Positions 47,365-61,836 of a DNA stretch of 64,000 nt are shown piece by piece (position 1 is the stretch's first letter; each line of letters starts with the position of its first letter). The position numbers were made by a program, and so were the translations under genes. The notes beneath the pieces were generated by a model, which was given only the letters and a program-made list of their open reading frames with translations, searched no databases and was not told the DNA's origin. Location: positions 23,699,285 through 23,763,284 of the forward strand of contig CM055104.1 of NCBI GenBank assembly GCA_029204225.1, given 5' to 3'. This DNA comes from Diphasiastrum complanatum (taxonomy: Eukaryota; Streptophyta; Lycopodiopsida; Lycopodiales; Lycopodiaceae).

Positions 47365-47646
47365 ATGGCATCAATGGGTGGTTTTTTGCTTGAAGCTAGT
47401 GAAAGGCTTACATCCACTAATTATGCTACTTGGATAGTTCGAATGAAGTCTTTGCTTGTACTTCATGATCTTTATGACACAATACTTGAGGTGGAAGTAG
47501 AACCTCAAGGAGGAGTTGAATTGTCAAAATACAAAAAAAGATGTAGAGTTGCACTACATTGCATAAAAATAAATGCAAGTAATGAACTTTTGAAGGAAAT
47601 CTCATCTTGTACCACATCCAAAGAGGCATGGGATTCATTAAAATAA
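47365..47646 (+). pseudogene. copia D gag N-terminal part
   Basis: Begins MASMGGFLLEASERLTSTNY, typical of plant copia gag, and runs to CTTSKEAWDSLK, then a TAA. The continuation is in another frame from about 47650. Confidence 0.88.
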
Positions 47647-47680
47647 TGAATATGGATCCAAGAATACTTCAAGGATACTC

Positions 47681-48694
47681 ATGCTTAGGAATCAAATCTT
47701 TCAAAGCATAAAAGGAAGTAGTGAAAGTGCCCAAAATTATGTCTGTAGGATCAAATCTTTGAATAAGGCGTTGTCTTCTATAGATGATAAAATTAAAGAT
47801 GAATTATTAGTTCAAATCATTTTGAATGGATTAGGAGATGATTATTACAATCTTGTTAAAACCTTTGCTATTCAAGATTCACTTCCTAGTATTGAAAAAC
47901 TTCAAAGTGTGCTTGTAAGTGAGGAGAGTAGAATGCTTCATATCAAAAGTAGGATGAGTTCCTTATCTTTGAATGTTGGTTATGCAAAAGCTAACTTTTC
48001 TTTGAAAGGCAAGAAGAAAAAGTTTCCATTCAAGACGACTCAAGACATGGAGATGGAGAGCAAGGATGGAGCATCAAGTTCCAAAGGCAAGAGCAAGAAG
48101 GACAAGAAGAAGCTAAAGTATTATTTTTGTGGAAAAAAGGGACATTTTGCATCCGAGTGCTACAAGAAGAATAATGCCCAAGAGAAGGACAATCAAGGCA
48201 ATCTTGTGCTTGAGGAGGAGGAGGAAGAAGACAATCTATCTTTGATGGTATCCTCACCACAAACATCTAATCAAGACACTTGGTGGATTGATAGTGGGGC
48301 AAGCTCTCACATGACTCACCAAAAAGACTATTTTTCTAATATATTTTTTTATAATAGTTCTAAGAGATTTATCTTCACTGCAAGTGATCAAGAATGTGAG
48401 ATTGTAGGTGTTGGATCCATTCCTTTATGTCTAGGATCATCTAAAAAAATTGATCTAGACAATATTCTTTATGTACCTTCAATTACAAAGAACTTGTTGA
48501 GTGCTAGACAACTTTTGAATAGTGGACTAGATGTACATTTCAAGCATGGAGCATGTTCTATCTTGAAAGATGAAAAATGTATTGCTAGTGGTTTCAAGCA
48601 AGGGAGGTTATTCAAATTGGATGCTAATGTGATAGTTGGAAGCATGAACATGGCAAGGGAGGAGCTTAAGTGGAATTATGGCACAAAAGGTTAG
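47681..48694 (+). pseudogene. copia D gag C-terminal part and protease
   Basis: 337 open residues. Zinc knuckle YYFCGKKGHFASECYKKN near residue 147, acidic Glu run near 180, protease WWIDSGASSHMTHQ near 207, then LYVPSITKNLLSARQLLNSG. The pre-integrase continues in another frame after 48690 (LGHPNYKAIETM). Confidence 0.9.
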
Positions 48695-48964
48695 GCCATC
48701 CTAACTACAAAGCTATAGAGACCATGGTGACAAAGGAGCTAGCAAGTGGACTTCCCAAAACCATACCCAAGTGTGGCAAGCTTTGTGAAGCTTGTGAACT
48801 TTCCAAATCTCATAAGCTAACTTTCAAGAGATCTTTGACAAGATAACTCTCCTCTTGAACTTATACACTCGGATGTTCATACATTTTCACATGAATCAAA
48901 TGGTGGAGCTCTTATGTATGTCACTTTCATTGATGATTGATCAAGATACTCTAGGGTTTATCTC

Positions 48965-49609
48965 TTGTCTAAGAAAAGTGAAGTTTTTAAGTCCTTTGTA
49001 AAGTTCAAAACTCTTGTGGAAAAGCAACTTAATACTAGCTTGAAAGTATTAAGAAGTGACAATGGAGGGGAGTACATCTCCAATAGGATGAAAGAGTTTT
49101 GTGAAACTAATGGCATTAGGAGAGAGTTTACTTGCACATATACTCCACAACAAAATGGAGTAGCTGAGAAAAAGAATAAAATACTATGTGAGTGTGCTAA
49201 AGCTTTGAGATTAGATGCATCCCTTCCTATTTCATTTTGGGGAGAAGCTATTTTATGTGCAAACTTTTTTTGTAATAGAATGACTAATAGTGCCATTAAA
49301 GGACTTACACCTTATGAAGTATTGTTTGGCAAAAAGCCAAATTCTAGTGATTTGAAAGTTTTTGGATGTACTTGTTACGTACATATTCCTTTAGAAACAA
49401 GGAAAAAGGAAGATGCCACTTCTTTCAAAGGCATCTTTGTTGATTATAGTGAAAGTAAAAAAGCTTATAGGATATTTGATCCTATTACCAAGAAAGTTGT
49501 TGCAAGTAGAGATGTACTTTTTGATGAATCTCTCCAAGCCAAAGAAAAGGTGACTTCCAACAACACTCAACTTGTCAAGAATCATGCTATGGCCGAGGAA
49601 GCTTCATGA
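48965..49609 (+). pseudogene. copia D integrase
   Basis: LRSDNGGEYISNRMKEFC carries the second catalytic Asp and TPQQNGVAEKKN the Glu. Then come FWGEAILCANFFCNR, TPYEVLFGKKPN and VFGCTCYVHIP. The part with the first Asp (48840-48960, HSDVHTF) is broken by stops. Confidence 0.9.
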
Positions 49610-50405
49610 AGATAAATACCAAGTGGAACTTATTCAAAGTCCAAGGGTGCCAAGAAGATCAACAAGGACAAGGATTGAGCCATCAAGCCTCACTTATAGT
49701 GTCAAAGGGGAGCAAAGGGAAGATTCTCAACTACTCACCTCTTATACTTTCTTGACTACTATGCTTGAAGAACCAACTAGTTTTGAGGAAGCAAATAAGT
49801 CTCAATATTGGAGGAAAGCTATGCAAGTAGAGTTTGATGCACTAATGGAAAATCAAACTTGGAAGCTTGTTGATCTACCTTATGGAAAGAAGCCTCTTAC
49901 TTGTAAATGGATATATAGATTGAAATATAATCAAGATGGTTCCATTCATAAGTATAATGCTAGACTTGTAGCAAAAGGTTTTTTGCAAGTCAAAGACATA
50001 GATTATGATGAAACCTTTGCACCTGTTGCAAAGCTTGTGACCATTAGATTAATCATATGTGTTGCTACTTCTTTCAAATGGGAGCTCTTCCAACTTGATG
50101 TGACAAATGCTTTCTTGAATGAATTCTTGGAAGAGGAAATCTACATGTGCCAACCCGAGGACTTCATCAAAGATGGAGAAGAAGACAAGGTGTGTTTTTT
50201 GAAGAAGAGTCTTTATGGACTCAAGCAAGCACCAAGAGCATGGTACTCTAGGTTGCATTCTTATCTTATTTCTATTAGATTTGTTGTAAGTTCTTATAAA
50301 CCATCATTGTACTACAAATGGAATGATGGGAAGATCATTATCTTAGTTTTATATGTTGATGACATTATACTCATAGGAAATGAACTAGATGACATCAAAA
50401 TGTAA
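49572..50405 (+). pseudogene. copia D reverse transcriptase
   Basis: Shows NARLVAKGFLQVKDIDYDETFAPV, FQLDVTNAFLN (active-site Asp), SLYGLKQAPRAWYSRL and LVLYVDDIILIG (active-site Asp pair). Stops at 50405 just after YVDD; the thumb continues in another frame to 50560. Confidence 0.92.
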
Positions 50406-50562
50406 AAGTTTCCTTGTCTAGTGAATTTAGGATGGTAGATCTAAGACTTTTTAGAGTTATACTTGGAATAGAAGTCACTAGAAATAATGATTTTACTTTC
50501 ATATGTCAATCTAAGTATGCTAGATCAATCTTAGTAAAATTTGGCATGGAGTTGAAACTCCC

Positions 50563-51290
50563 ATGGAACTAAGTGTAAAAGTTTCTAAGGAAAGTGATAA
50601 AGCATCCTTTGAGGACATTACTACCTATAGAATGCTTATTGGTTCCTTGATATACTTAACCATCACTAGACCAGATCTTAGTTTTTGTGTTGGCAAATTG
50701 AGTCAATACATGCAACGTCCATTAATATGTCATTGGAAAAAAGGTACATCTCGGCTACAAAAGACTTTGGCATAGTTTATGAAATGACTAATATTTGTTT
50801 CAGAGCATATTCAGAGTCGAGTTTTGTAGGCGACAAGATGGATAGAAGATCCATAAGTGCATTTGCTACATTTTTATGTGGAGGAGCTATATCTTGGCTT
50901 TCCAAAAAACAAGATACCATCTCTCTTTCATCAACAGAATCCGAGTATAAAGCTATGACAACAACAACAAAGGAGGTTCTTTGGCTTAAAAGGCTTTTGG
51001 AGAAGCTTCATGTGATCAAGGATGAAGACATTCCATGCATATATTGTGATAATCAAGCAGCTCAACAACTTGCAAACAATCCAGTCTTCCATGCTCGAAC
51101 AAAGCACATTGAGAGTTCACATCATTTCGTGACGGAGAAAGTGCAAGCAAAGGAGATCAAGCTTATTCATGTTTCATCATCAGATTGCATTGCTGATATA
51201 CTCACCAAGGCATTGCCTAAAGATCCAATTGTAAAACTAAGATTGGCTCTTGGAGTTATAGATAGATCTATGCTAGATTTACCAAGCTAG
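50563..51290 (+). pseudogene. copia D RT end and RNase H
   Basis: Two overlapping frames: MLIGSLIYLTITRPDLSFCV (50563-50775), then LCGGAISWLSKKQDTISLSS, ESEYKAM, CDNQAAQQLANNPVFHARTKHI and the closing ADILTKALPK (50685-51290). The Asp/Glu residues of RNase H are visible. Confidence 0.9.
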
Positions 51291-51302
51291 ATTTTTGAGG
51301 AG

Positions 51303-52117
51303 TGTGAAAATGCAAAAATCATGCTTGGACAAAGCCAAAATCTTGTATATAGGATAATCACACATGTGTGGACCTGTTCTCACGTGCGAAATTAGTGTAC
51401 TTGTCATATACCATAATCATATATGTTGTACATATGATTTAATTCAAGTTCTAGTGGCTAAAAATGCCAAAAACTAATTTTCTAGATATATGACACATGG
51501 TATCAATCTATTGATTGCATGAGCCAAATAATTTAGTTAGGTGTCACATCCCATGTGTAGAGGACAGCTCACACGTGTGAAAAAAGCTGAAGTAGGCGAG
51601 TTTTTGCTTCTAGAAGTTTTTTATGAAGATCTCCATATAGTAGAAAATTGGACCAAAAATGCTCAAAATAGAAAGTTTGATCCAAGTGTCAAATTTGCAT
51701 GATGATGACAAAGCATCTTCACACGTGTGAGATCTAATGCATGATCAGTATCTCGAGTTCCAAGAAGTGTATATAGAGAGGCATATTTGGCCACAATCAA
51801 TATGAAACATCAATCTTGATTTTGGAAGCAATTTTGTGTAATTCTCTCTATTTGTCTACATTTGTTTTGATTGTTTTGAGGTTCTATCATAGTGTACTTT
51901 GTTTTCAGGTTGGAGTCCGTACTCTGACAGGGTTTCATACGTGTGAGACCAGCAAGTACATTTATCTTCATTAATGATTGTTCTTGTTAGGATTTTATGT
52001 CTAGAATTGATCTAGATTGATCTTAATCATTGATAGATCAAGTAAATCTAACATCCAATCCCTCTTGAGAATCAGATTAGGATCCACTCTTGGTGCATTT
52101 TGTACTTTTTCCATACA
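51303..52117 (+). repeat. 3' LTR of copia D, complete
   Basis: TGTGAAAATGC ... CCATACA, about 815 bp. Contains CACACATGTGTGG and TCACACGTGTGA palindromes and a TATATAGAGAGG near 51769. Pairs with 41016-41290 plus 46272-46804. Confidence 0.88.
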
Positions 52118-53500
<1,383 letters not shown>

Positions 53501-53539
53501 CGTGAAGCGTTGACTATGAATTTTTTGGTTAAAACGTTT

Positions 53540-53730
53540 CAACATTATTTAACGGTGACACATTTTGCATTTTATATGGATCATCATCCTTTGTTTTATT
53601 TACTGAACAAGACATGCAATACGAGACCATTGCAAGTTGGTTAATTATACTATCTAAGTTTGATTTTCGAGTAGTGGTTCGGAAGGGCAAACATTATTTT
53701 GCTGATCATGTATTCAAGGTACCTTTTCTG
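53540..53730 (+). pseudogene. Ty3/gypsy RNase H fragment
   Basis: TVTHFAFYMDHHPLFYLLNKTCNT matches the gypsy RNase H at 39340 and 59640. It is followed by frame changes and a FADHVFK-like end. Isolated scrap. The following 53740-54260 is unclassified, with repeated AACCAACTGGAA...TTC words. Confidence 0.75.
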
Positions 53731-54851
53731 GTGCTAGGCCTAATGTAGCACAGGCATCCCAAAGGGAGCCGGGGACGACGACTTAGCTTCCCAGCCTTCA
53801 ACTCTTGTCGTCCAAACTCACTTGACATACAAGCAGCCAACTCGCCAACAATGATCAGACTCAACCAACTGGAACTTCAGAAACCAACATTGAGATCCAA
53901 CCTGGCTCCATGCCAGATTAGGGATCCCGATGTGGGTGACTTCTCTCCAAGCAAGCCTCCCAACATACATCAAACTTAACCAACTCAAAGCTTCATTACA
54001 AACGAGTAACATCCATTCCAAACAAGTGGTCTGACTTACATCAGACTTAACCAACTGGAAGCTTCGTCACGAGCGTTGGAAGCCAACCTGGCGCCACGCC
54101 AGACTGGACAGCCATAAACAAGTACCTTCCACCCAAGCAAGCCATCCAACTCAGCCGACATGTTAGAGCTCGTTCCTCAATAGCTTAACCCATTCACGTT
54201 CATGCAAGGAACACTCAGAACCACAAGCCGCGACAAATATGGAGACAACGAGTTCCTGGATCAAATGGAGATTTAGAAGCAAGAAGATATATCCAAGTGA
54301 ATCTTGTGAAATCATCAATGAAAGTAACAAAACAAGTGGCTCATCCCTTGCTTATAGTTGATGAGAAATGCACATCCGAGAGGATTAACTCCAAAGGATG
54401 CTTGCTTTTGATAGAAGATCTTGTAAATGGCTTTTTGTGAGATTTAGCAATAGCACAAGCCTCACAAGGCTTGATCTTCTTGGAGAATGAACTTGGCAAG
54501 CCAATAGCTTTGGCCTCTTTGATCATAGAGAGCATGGATTTGTAGTTGGGATGTCCCAACCTCCTATGCCATAATTCCTCCATAGAGAGCTTGTTCACAA
54601 GAGCAACATTACAAGCATTTACATACTCATTTGGATATAATTTGTAGATGTCTCCAAATCTAGATCCTAATGCAAGTATCTCATCATTCTTCTTGATAGT
54701 GCAAGTATCAGCATTGAATTTTACATCAAGGCCATTATCAAGCAATTGGCCAACACTATCAAGATTCTTAGTACATAAAGAACTTTAGAGAGAGAAAGAA
54801 CTTTAGAGAGAGAAAGAACTTTAGAGGATGCAAGCTTCAAGGGAATGTTCC

Positions 54852-55313
54852 CTATGCCTTCAACAAGACATTCAAAATCATTTGCAGTGTATATTGATTT
54901 CTTGACTCCATCATAAGGTGCAATAGAAGAGAAAGAGTCCTTGGAGCTACACATATGTGAAGAGGCTCCACTATCAATATACCATAGGCCATCCTTCTTG
55001 AAAGAAGTAGATGAGAATCTAGAGACCATAGAGATCCCTCTCCATCACTTGCAATAGTGTCTTCCTTCTCATTGGTAATGTTGGCTTGCTTGAGTTGATT
55101 CTTTTTCTTGAAGCAATTGGTGGCATAATGGCCTTTCTTGCCACAATAAAAGCACTCGATCTTCTTCTTCTTGAGCTTGGATGATGAAGCATTAGAGAAA
55201 TCATCTTCCTCCTCATCTTTGTCTTTGGATTTTACTTTGTCCTTGCTTGAGGATTGTTGATGTTGGTTCTTGCTCCTCCCTTTGTGCTTATCCTTGGCAA
55301 AGAGAGCTTTCAA
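54852..55313 (-). pseudogene. copia F gag zinc knuckle
   Basis: Lys-rich stretch, then IECFYCGKKGHYATNCFKKK, a complete CCHC knuckle. The protease WYIDSGASSHMC is in the overlapping frame 55029-54721. Confidence 0.87.
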
Positions 55314-55858
55314 TCATTATGAGTGAGAGAAAGCTTGTCCATCCTCAAGAGCTTGTACTCTAGTCTTGATTCTTCTAAAATTAGCACACTTTGGAGAGCC
55401 TCCAAACTTGGTATCTCCTCCTTAATGGCATAGGATTGAACAAGGTTATCAAATTCACTTCTCAAGCCATTGAGAATGACTTGGACTAGCTCATTTTGAT
55501 TGATGGAATCACCAATACAAGCAAGTTCTCTATGAATATCATTTACTCTCGAAACATAACTAGATGCATTCTCATCACTCTTTTGGCTACTTTGAAAGAT
55601 TTGATTCCTAAGAGTGAGAAGTCTAGAGGTATTCTTAGCCTCATAGATAGTCTTGAGACAATCCCAAGCTTCTTTGGCTGTTGAACAAGTACCTATCTCC
55701 CTCAATATCTCATTAGAGACATTTATCTTAATGTAGTAGAGAGCCATCCTAGCTCTCTTTTTGTATTTTTGAACCTTTTGAAAAACTTGTGGTTCTTCTT
55801 CAAGGCCAAGAACTATGTCCACCACGTCTTGAAGGATCAAGATGGACTCCATCCTCAT
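55310..55858 (-). pseudogene. copia F gag
   Basis: 182 open residues with KINVSNEILREIGTCSTAKEAWDCLK and LRNQIFQSSQKSDENASSYV, the plant copia gag (UBN2-type) order. It lacks a proper N-terminus; the frame upstream of 55858 contains a stop. Confidence 0.87.
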
Positions 55859-56585
55859 TTTTCAAATTGAATAGTTTGAAGTGGACAATCTTTCACTTGG
55901 TTCCAACAAGGATGAACCCATTGAGGATATTTGAAGTGAAGAAAACTCAAATGATGAACAATAAATGTTGCTACACACTCTCAATAGGATCCAATAATGG
56001 AGTACTATCTCCTCCTATGAAACATTTTGCAACTATTTGTGAATTGATTCTCACTAACTACACAAATCTCTTTAAAACAAAATGACATTGCATGAAACAA
56101 AATGGTTAAGATCTCAAAACAGTGCCTAGATCACATATAGATGAGATTGGTAAACATTCAACTATGATTTTGGATCAACCAAGCAATCTCTTGACCAAAC
56201 CAAATGTGTCCACCCAGGTCTAGGTGCCCTACCTAACCCTCTTCAAAAGCTTATAACTTTTAATTGGCTCAACCAAATGGAATGAAACAAATTGCATCAA
56301 AAACTAGACAAAAATAGCTTCAAAACAAGCTATCAAGCAAGATAAATGGATCAAGCATGAGAGAGAACTTCCAAACTAAAATTGGATGTTCCTCACACGT
56401 GTTTGAGCACTTGATTCCGTACAGTACCAGGTCAGACCCAACAATGTCCTTTTGATCTCTTTTGATCCAAAATTGGACAAGATAACTAGGAAAATGGATC
56501 TTACAATTTCTAGCTCAAGATTGATGAATAGTTTTCACTTAAATGGATCAAACTACATGGTAACTTTAGGTAGGCTCTAATACCA

Positions 56586-57246
56586 TGTAGATTTCACACG
56601 TGTGGAGTGTCCACAACATGTACTTGTGATCTCCTAAGGTGTGTAGATGCACCAAGATCAAGACTAGATTGAGATTCAAGATCTATCTTTAATTCTATGG
56701 CAAAAACACACTACTACATGCATTCAATCACTTCTAACTCTCACTCACACGTGTGGGAAGTATTAAAAAATTATTCTAAGTAAAAACAAGCTGCTCTCCT
56801 CGGGTAGAGAGAGAAAATCATCATGAGCTTTCAGGTAGAGAGAGAAAGCTAGAAATCCAATAACACTCAAAATTCACACAATCTCCAAATCAATTAGATC
56901 CAAAATGAGGAGTACAATGATACTAGTAGATCCACGAGATACCACTATGTTTAACTATGATTGGACCACACTTTGTCACCTCTTAATCTTATTGGACCAT
57001 TGATCCATGCACTTCTTAATTGGACTATTTTCAAGCAAACCTCAAATTCCTATTGGACCTCACATGGTTCTACCTCTAAATCCTATTGTACCTCTTAGAA
57101 TTCATCAAACAAAAGCATTACCCTTGTATACACTTTAATTGGCACGAGTTTAGCCTCTTACTCTATTTTGGCTCAATAGTGGCATTACTAGTGGAAATGC
57201 ATAATTTGCCATCTATGGCAAATTTGTTCTTATCAACATCCTACAC
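56586..57246 (-). repeat. 5' LTR of copia F
   Basis: Plus strand TGTAGATTTCACACGTGTGG ... CATCCTACA, bounded by TG/CA and adjacent to the primer site. Related to 33520-33821. Confidence 0.75.
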
Positions 57247-57299
57247 CTAGATGCTTGATATAAAAAACATAAGACCCTTATATTTAACATAGATAATCA

Positions 57300-59561
57300 T
57301 TTTCAATTCTTCACAGTATACTCCCTCTTGATCCCATGGTCATCACAAAAGGCCTTGAACTTGGTAGATATATACTCACCACCATTGTCACTCCTTAAGC
57401 ACTTGATCATTGTGAAAAAATGATTTTCCCTTGCATTCTTGAATTTGATAAAGACAATATACACTTCATCCTTGCTCTTTAGTAGATAGATCCAACAAAA
57501 TCTACTAAAATCATCAATGAAAGTTACATACATCTTAGTTCTACTATTGCTAATTGTAGTAAATCCATGAATATCCAAATGTACAAGTTTAAAAGGCTTT
57601 TTAGATCTACTATAAGGTAGTCTACGTGATTTAGACAAAGCACAAGACTCACAAACATGATTGATGTCACTTAAGGAACTTGGAAGACCTATCACAACCT
57701 TCTTTCTAGCCATTACCTCCAATGACTTGAAGTTGAGGTATCTCATCCTTTTATGCCAAGCCTCTTGAATAGGTATTTGCTCTCTTGCAACACATCCAAC
57801 TTGGTTAGCAAAAACACAAACATCTAGTTTGAACAACTTCCCTTGTCTTTTACCTTTTCCAATCAAGACATCTTTCCTTTTGATCATACAAGCATCTCCA
57901 TCAAACTCAACCTTAAGGCCTTTACTTAGCATTTGACTCACACTAAGCAAATTTTTGGTAATAGATCGAATAAACAAGACATTTTCCAAATGAACAATCC
58001 TATTTGTAAAGAGAAATAGAAATTGTGCCAATATCTTTGATTGCACACTCACCATCATTGGTCGTGTAGATCACCCTCTTATGCCAACAAAGAAGTGAAG
58101 TACTCTTTGTGAAAAGTCATGTGTGAACTTGCTCCACTATCAATACACCAAGGATCTAGATCTCCATCATTAGTAAGCTTACATGAAAACATTACAAAAG
58201 CATCATCATTTGCATCTTAAACATTCAAACCATCCTGTCTCCTTGATCTCTCTTCTTCTTGTAGCACTCACTTGCAAAGTGTCCTTTGATGCCACAATAG
58301 AAGCACTTGAACTTTCATCTATCATTCTTTTTCCCACTTGAAGAAGCATCCGCTTGATTTTGCTCTTTAGACCACTTACTTTTGATTTTGCCCTAGCCTC
58401 CTCTTGAAGTGTCGATGTAAATCTACCTCTTGCTTGAAGCCTATATTCTTCATTGATCAAGATCTCTTGAAGACCCATCAAACTTGGCAAAGTCTTTTGA
58501 ATAGCAATACTTTGAACAATGAGCATCCAACAATCCATTAAAAATAATTTGGACAAGCTCTCCTTCCTTAATGTTTTCATCAATGCAAGCCAACTGATTA
58601 TTCAATACTTTCATCCTCAAAACAAAAGTACTTGACTTTCTTCATTTTTTTGCAAACAAGAAAACATTTGCCTTCTTAGAGTCAACACTTAGAAGTAGAT
58701 TTGGATTCATAAAGCTTCTTCAATGAATCTCAACATCCTTAGATAAAATACACTTATCAATTTCCTTGAGAATCTCATTGGTAACATTCATCTTGATAAT
58801 GTGTAGAGCCCTTTTGGCCTTCTTAACATACCTCATTTAATCTTTTTGTGTTGCTGGTCTCTCCTCCAAACCTACAACAATATCCAAAACATCATTCATC
58901 TCAAGAAGTGATTCCATCCCCACTTTCCACAATGAATACTTACTTGAGATAAGTCTATCATTGGTTTCTAGCATGACTTCATTTGATGTTTCCATATAGC
59001 AATGACTTGCTTCTTTTTCAACCTGTTTCAATGCAAAAAGCACTCCTTTGAATAACAACAAATGTTTTCAAAAGAAATCACAAATATTTGAAACTATCTA
59101 AAAAATTCTCTTCTAGCACTTATACCAAGCAAATCAACACATAGAATCATGAAATCTTGATCAACCTATGATTTATCCTCAATCTAATGACTTTTGCCAC
59201 TTCCTAAGATTGAAACACACTCAAATGAAGTACAACTACCTCACTATCTAGAGATCCAATCAAAGTAGGGTTTTGACAAAATCACAAAAAATTGATTATT
59301 TCAAATCTACATGCAAATGCTGAAAATTTGATATGCAATCTATTAGCCAGCACTTAGACTGATCCAATGATCCAAAAATCAGAATTGATCAAGTTTGTGA
59401 ACCTATGTAGAGTTTTGATCTAAAAAGATCCAATCTACAAAAGCAAAAAACTCGATTTTGGTGTAGAATCCTCTCTAGCATGCTCTAGCCTTGATATCTT
59501 CACCAAATCATTGATAGATATGATTTCCTCCTTCATAACCTGAAACACAAGCTCTGATACC
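57300..59561 (-). mobile_element. copia G, gag to integrase core
   Basis: Minus strand: gag N-part 59061-58837, gag and knuckle 58583-58206, pre-integrase and integrase 58058-57303 (SCALSKSRRLPYSRS, LVHLDIHGF, LRSDNGGEYISTKF). Primer-site remnant at 59561-59551 (GGTATCAGAGC on the minus strand). No LTR follows; the sequence switches to gypsy at about 59579. Confidence 0.83.
57303..58058 (-). pseudogene. copia G pre-integrase and integrase
   Basis: 251 open residues: NVLFIRSITKNLLSVSQMLS, the zinc-type HKRMRYLNFKS...CESCALSKS, LVHLDIHGF (first Asp) and RSDNGGEYIS (second Asp). Ends before the Glu. Confidence 0.87.
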
Positions 59562-59578
59562 CTATGAAGGATGATGCT

Positions 59579-61820
59579 GAAGTGAACTACTCCACAACAA
59601 AAGTGAACTTTAGGAATGATTTTTTCGGTTAAGAAATATCATCACTATTTGATGGTGACACATTTTGTATTTTATACAAATCATCAACCCTTATTGTATT
59701 TAGTGAACAAGACATGCAATATTGGACATATTGCAAGATGGTTACTTTTATTATTAGGGTTTGATTTTCGTGTTGTGGTTAAAAAGGTCCAATGTGTCCA
59801 AGATATAGTCAATACCAATTAATACTGAAGTGGATGATGAGCTACATGATGCCGCATTATTTTATCTGAAGCTGTACCTGACTGGACAATTGATATTGTG
59901 GAGCATTTGATGCACGGTCAACCATCATTGTCCAATTTGGATGTTCTACAGAGATCGTGAGTGATAGAGAATCTTATTTCATCAATAAGACAATCAGATG
60001 TCTGTGGAAATAAGTTTTTGTGATCCATCGGTTTAGTACACCATACTATGTGAGGGACAATGGACAATCAAAGTCTTCTAATAAGATTCTATGTAGTATT
60101 TTGACAAAAATTGTTGAGGCAAGGCAATCAAATGGGAAACACAAGTTGCATGTTGCATTATGGGCATTCTGAATAGCTTATAAAGTTAGCACGAATCAGA
60201 GGCCTTTTCATGTCGTTTATGGTCAATATTTTTTTATGCCAATTAAATTTTTAGCACCATCTTTGCGAATCATAGCTACTGAATGTCTGGATGAGACAAA
60301 ATCTTTGCAACTTCGTCATGAAACGTTGCATAAGATTTGTAAAACTAGATTGATGGCAGTTCACACACTAGGAAAATCTGGCCTTGATGTACAAAACCAA
60401 GCTGATCAAGCATAAACTAGAAGTTAAAAGTGTGGCATAATTTTCAATTGCATAAGAAGGATTATGAAGAGGCAGATCTAGCCTTGATGTACAATACCAA
60501 GCTGATCAAGTGTAAACTAGAATTTATAAGTGAAGGGTCATAATGCGTTAAAGTAATTTTATTCTACAGAGTAGTGGTTTTAGAACATCTTGATGAAACT
60601 AGATTCTATACACCAGTAAATGGCATCCAATTATTAAAGTTTTGGTAGCCTAATCTCCCATCCTAGAATTTCAATATGCTATTTTTACTTTCTTTTGATT
60701 TTTTAGTTTTGTTGTTTTTCGCTACTTAATTTCGGTTTTTTTTTAAAAAAGATGGTAAAAATATAAAAAAATGAGAACAAAAAATGATGAGCAAAAGTCA
60801 AAACATTTATCAGATTGGAGAAAAAAAAGAGAATATTTTATGAAAAAAAAAAGAGAAATATTTTCAAATATAAAGTACTTTTTGAGTAAAAAATGAGTCA
60901 AAAATCACTCCCAAGGTTGGATTTTTATTCAGATAGTCAAACCAACTCTTGCTGAATTCCTAGATGATTTATCACAACTAGATTTATCTACAATGACTTA
61001 GGAAAATGTTAATTTGCAACAAAAGTCAGGCGAGAGTTCAACTTTATGTCATTTTTGGAAGCATCTAGGAGTCATTATGAATCTCTGTTAATTTGACGAA
61101 TGGATTCAAAACACCAAAATTAGGTCGCGAGCGAGGGTTACCTTCAAAAAAATCATAAATCGAAGTACTTGGGCAAGAAGAGATCAAGCTAGGCAAGAGT
61201 TGTCAACCGTCACAAATCTATACAACCTTCACGAGTCTTCTCTTTTGGCGAAAAACCTTTGCCAATTTTTTTGGTAGCTATTTTAACAGTGCTAAAAAAG
61301 TTTGTCAATTTTTTTTTCTAAAACTAACCTATAAAAACTGTGAAAATGCAAAAATCATGCTTGGACAAAGCCAAAATCTTGTATATAGGATAATCACACA
61401 TGTGTGGAGCCTGTTCCCACGTGTGAAATTAGTGTACTTGTCATGTACAATAATCATATATGCTCTACATATGAATTAATTCAAGTTCTAGTGACTAAAA
61501 AGACCAAAAACTAGTTTTCTAGATATATGACACATGGCATCAATCTATTGATTGCATGAGCCAAATATTTTGGTTAGGTGTCACATCCCATGTGTAGAGG
61601 ACAACTCACAAGTGTGGAATGTTGGATTTATTCCCTCTAGCTCTTCTAAATCCCATTTTAATCTGCCTCCATTCGTGCTGCATATTTACTAACGTTGTCA
61701 CGCTGTCTGCATATTTACGTGCAAATTCGCACATACGAAGAAAAGTGAAAGAATCGCGACACTGTGTTTCTACACAATTTAAGGTGACAGGCAAAAAGGG
61801 GACACTATCTTACAGAATGC
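59579..61820. repeat. Segmental duplication, copy 2
   Basis: Same orientation and order as 39270-41500: gypsy RNase H (59616), integrase scraps, the EEADLALMYNTKL-type end, the copia D LTR start (61339-61618) and the inverted-repeat arm (61619-61820). Beyond 61820 the two copies differ by deletions and insertions but both continue into copia E. Confidence 0.87.
61339..61618 (+). repeat. First part of a copia D-type LTR (duplicate)
   Basis: TGTGAAAATGC ... to CACAAGTGTGGA, with the same junction to ATGTTGGATTT as at 41290/41291. The insertion therefore predates the duplication. Confidence 0.85.
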
Positions 61821-61836
61821 CTGGCTGACGTCGCAC

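Larger units (their letters stand above)
46805..51302 (+). mobile_element. copia D internal region, nearly complete
   Basis: Primer site, leader, gag, protease, integrase, reverse transcriptase and RNase H all in the right order on the plus strand, ending with a purine-rich TTTTTGAGGAG before the 3' LTR. At least four frame changes or stops (near 47645, 48690, 48840-48960, 50405) keep it from coding a full polyprotein. Confidence 0.92.
54300..56585 (-). mobile_element. copia F, gag to pre-integrase, with primer site
   Basis: Minus strand: gag 55858-55310 (open), knuckle 55313-54852, protease 55029-54721, pre-integrase 54745-54341. The downstream pol is missing. Primer site at 56585-56573 (rc TGGTATTAGAGCC, one change). 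Confidence 0.87.
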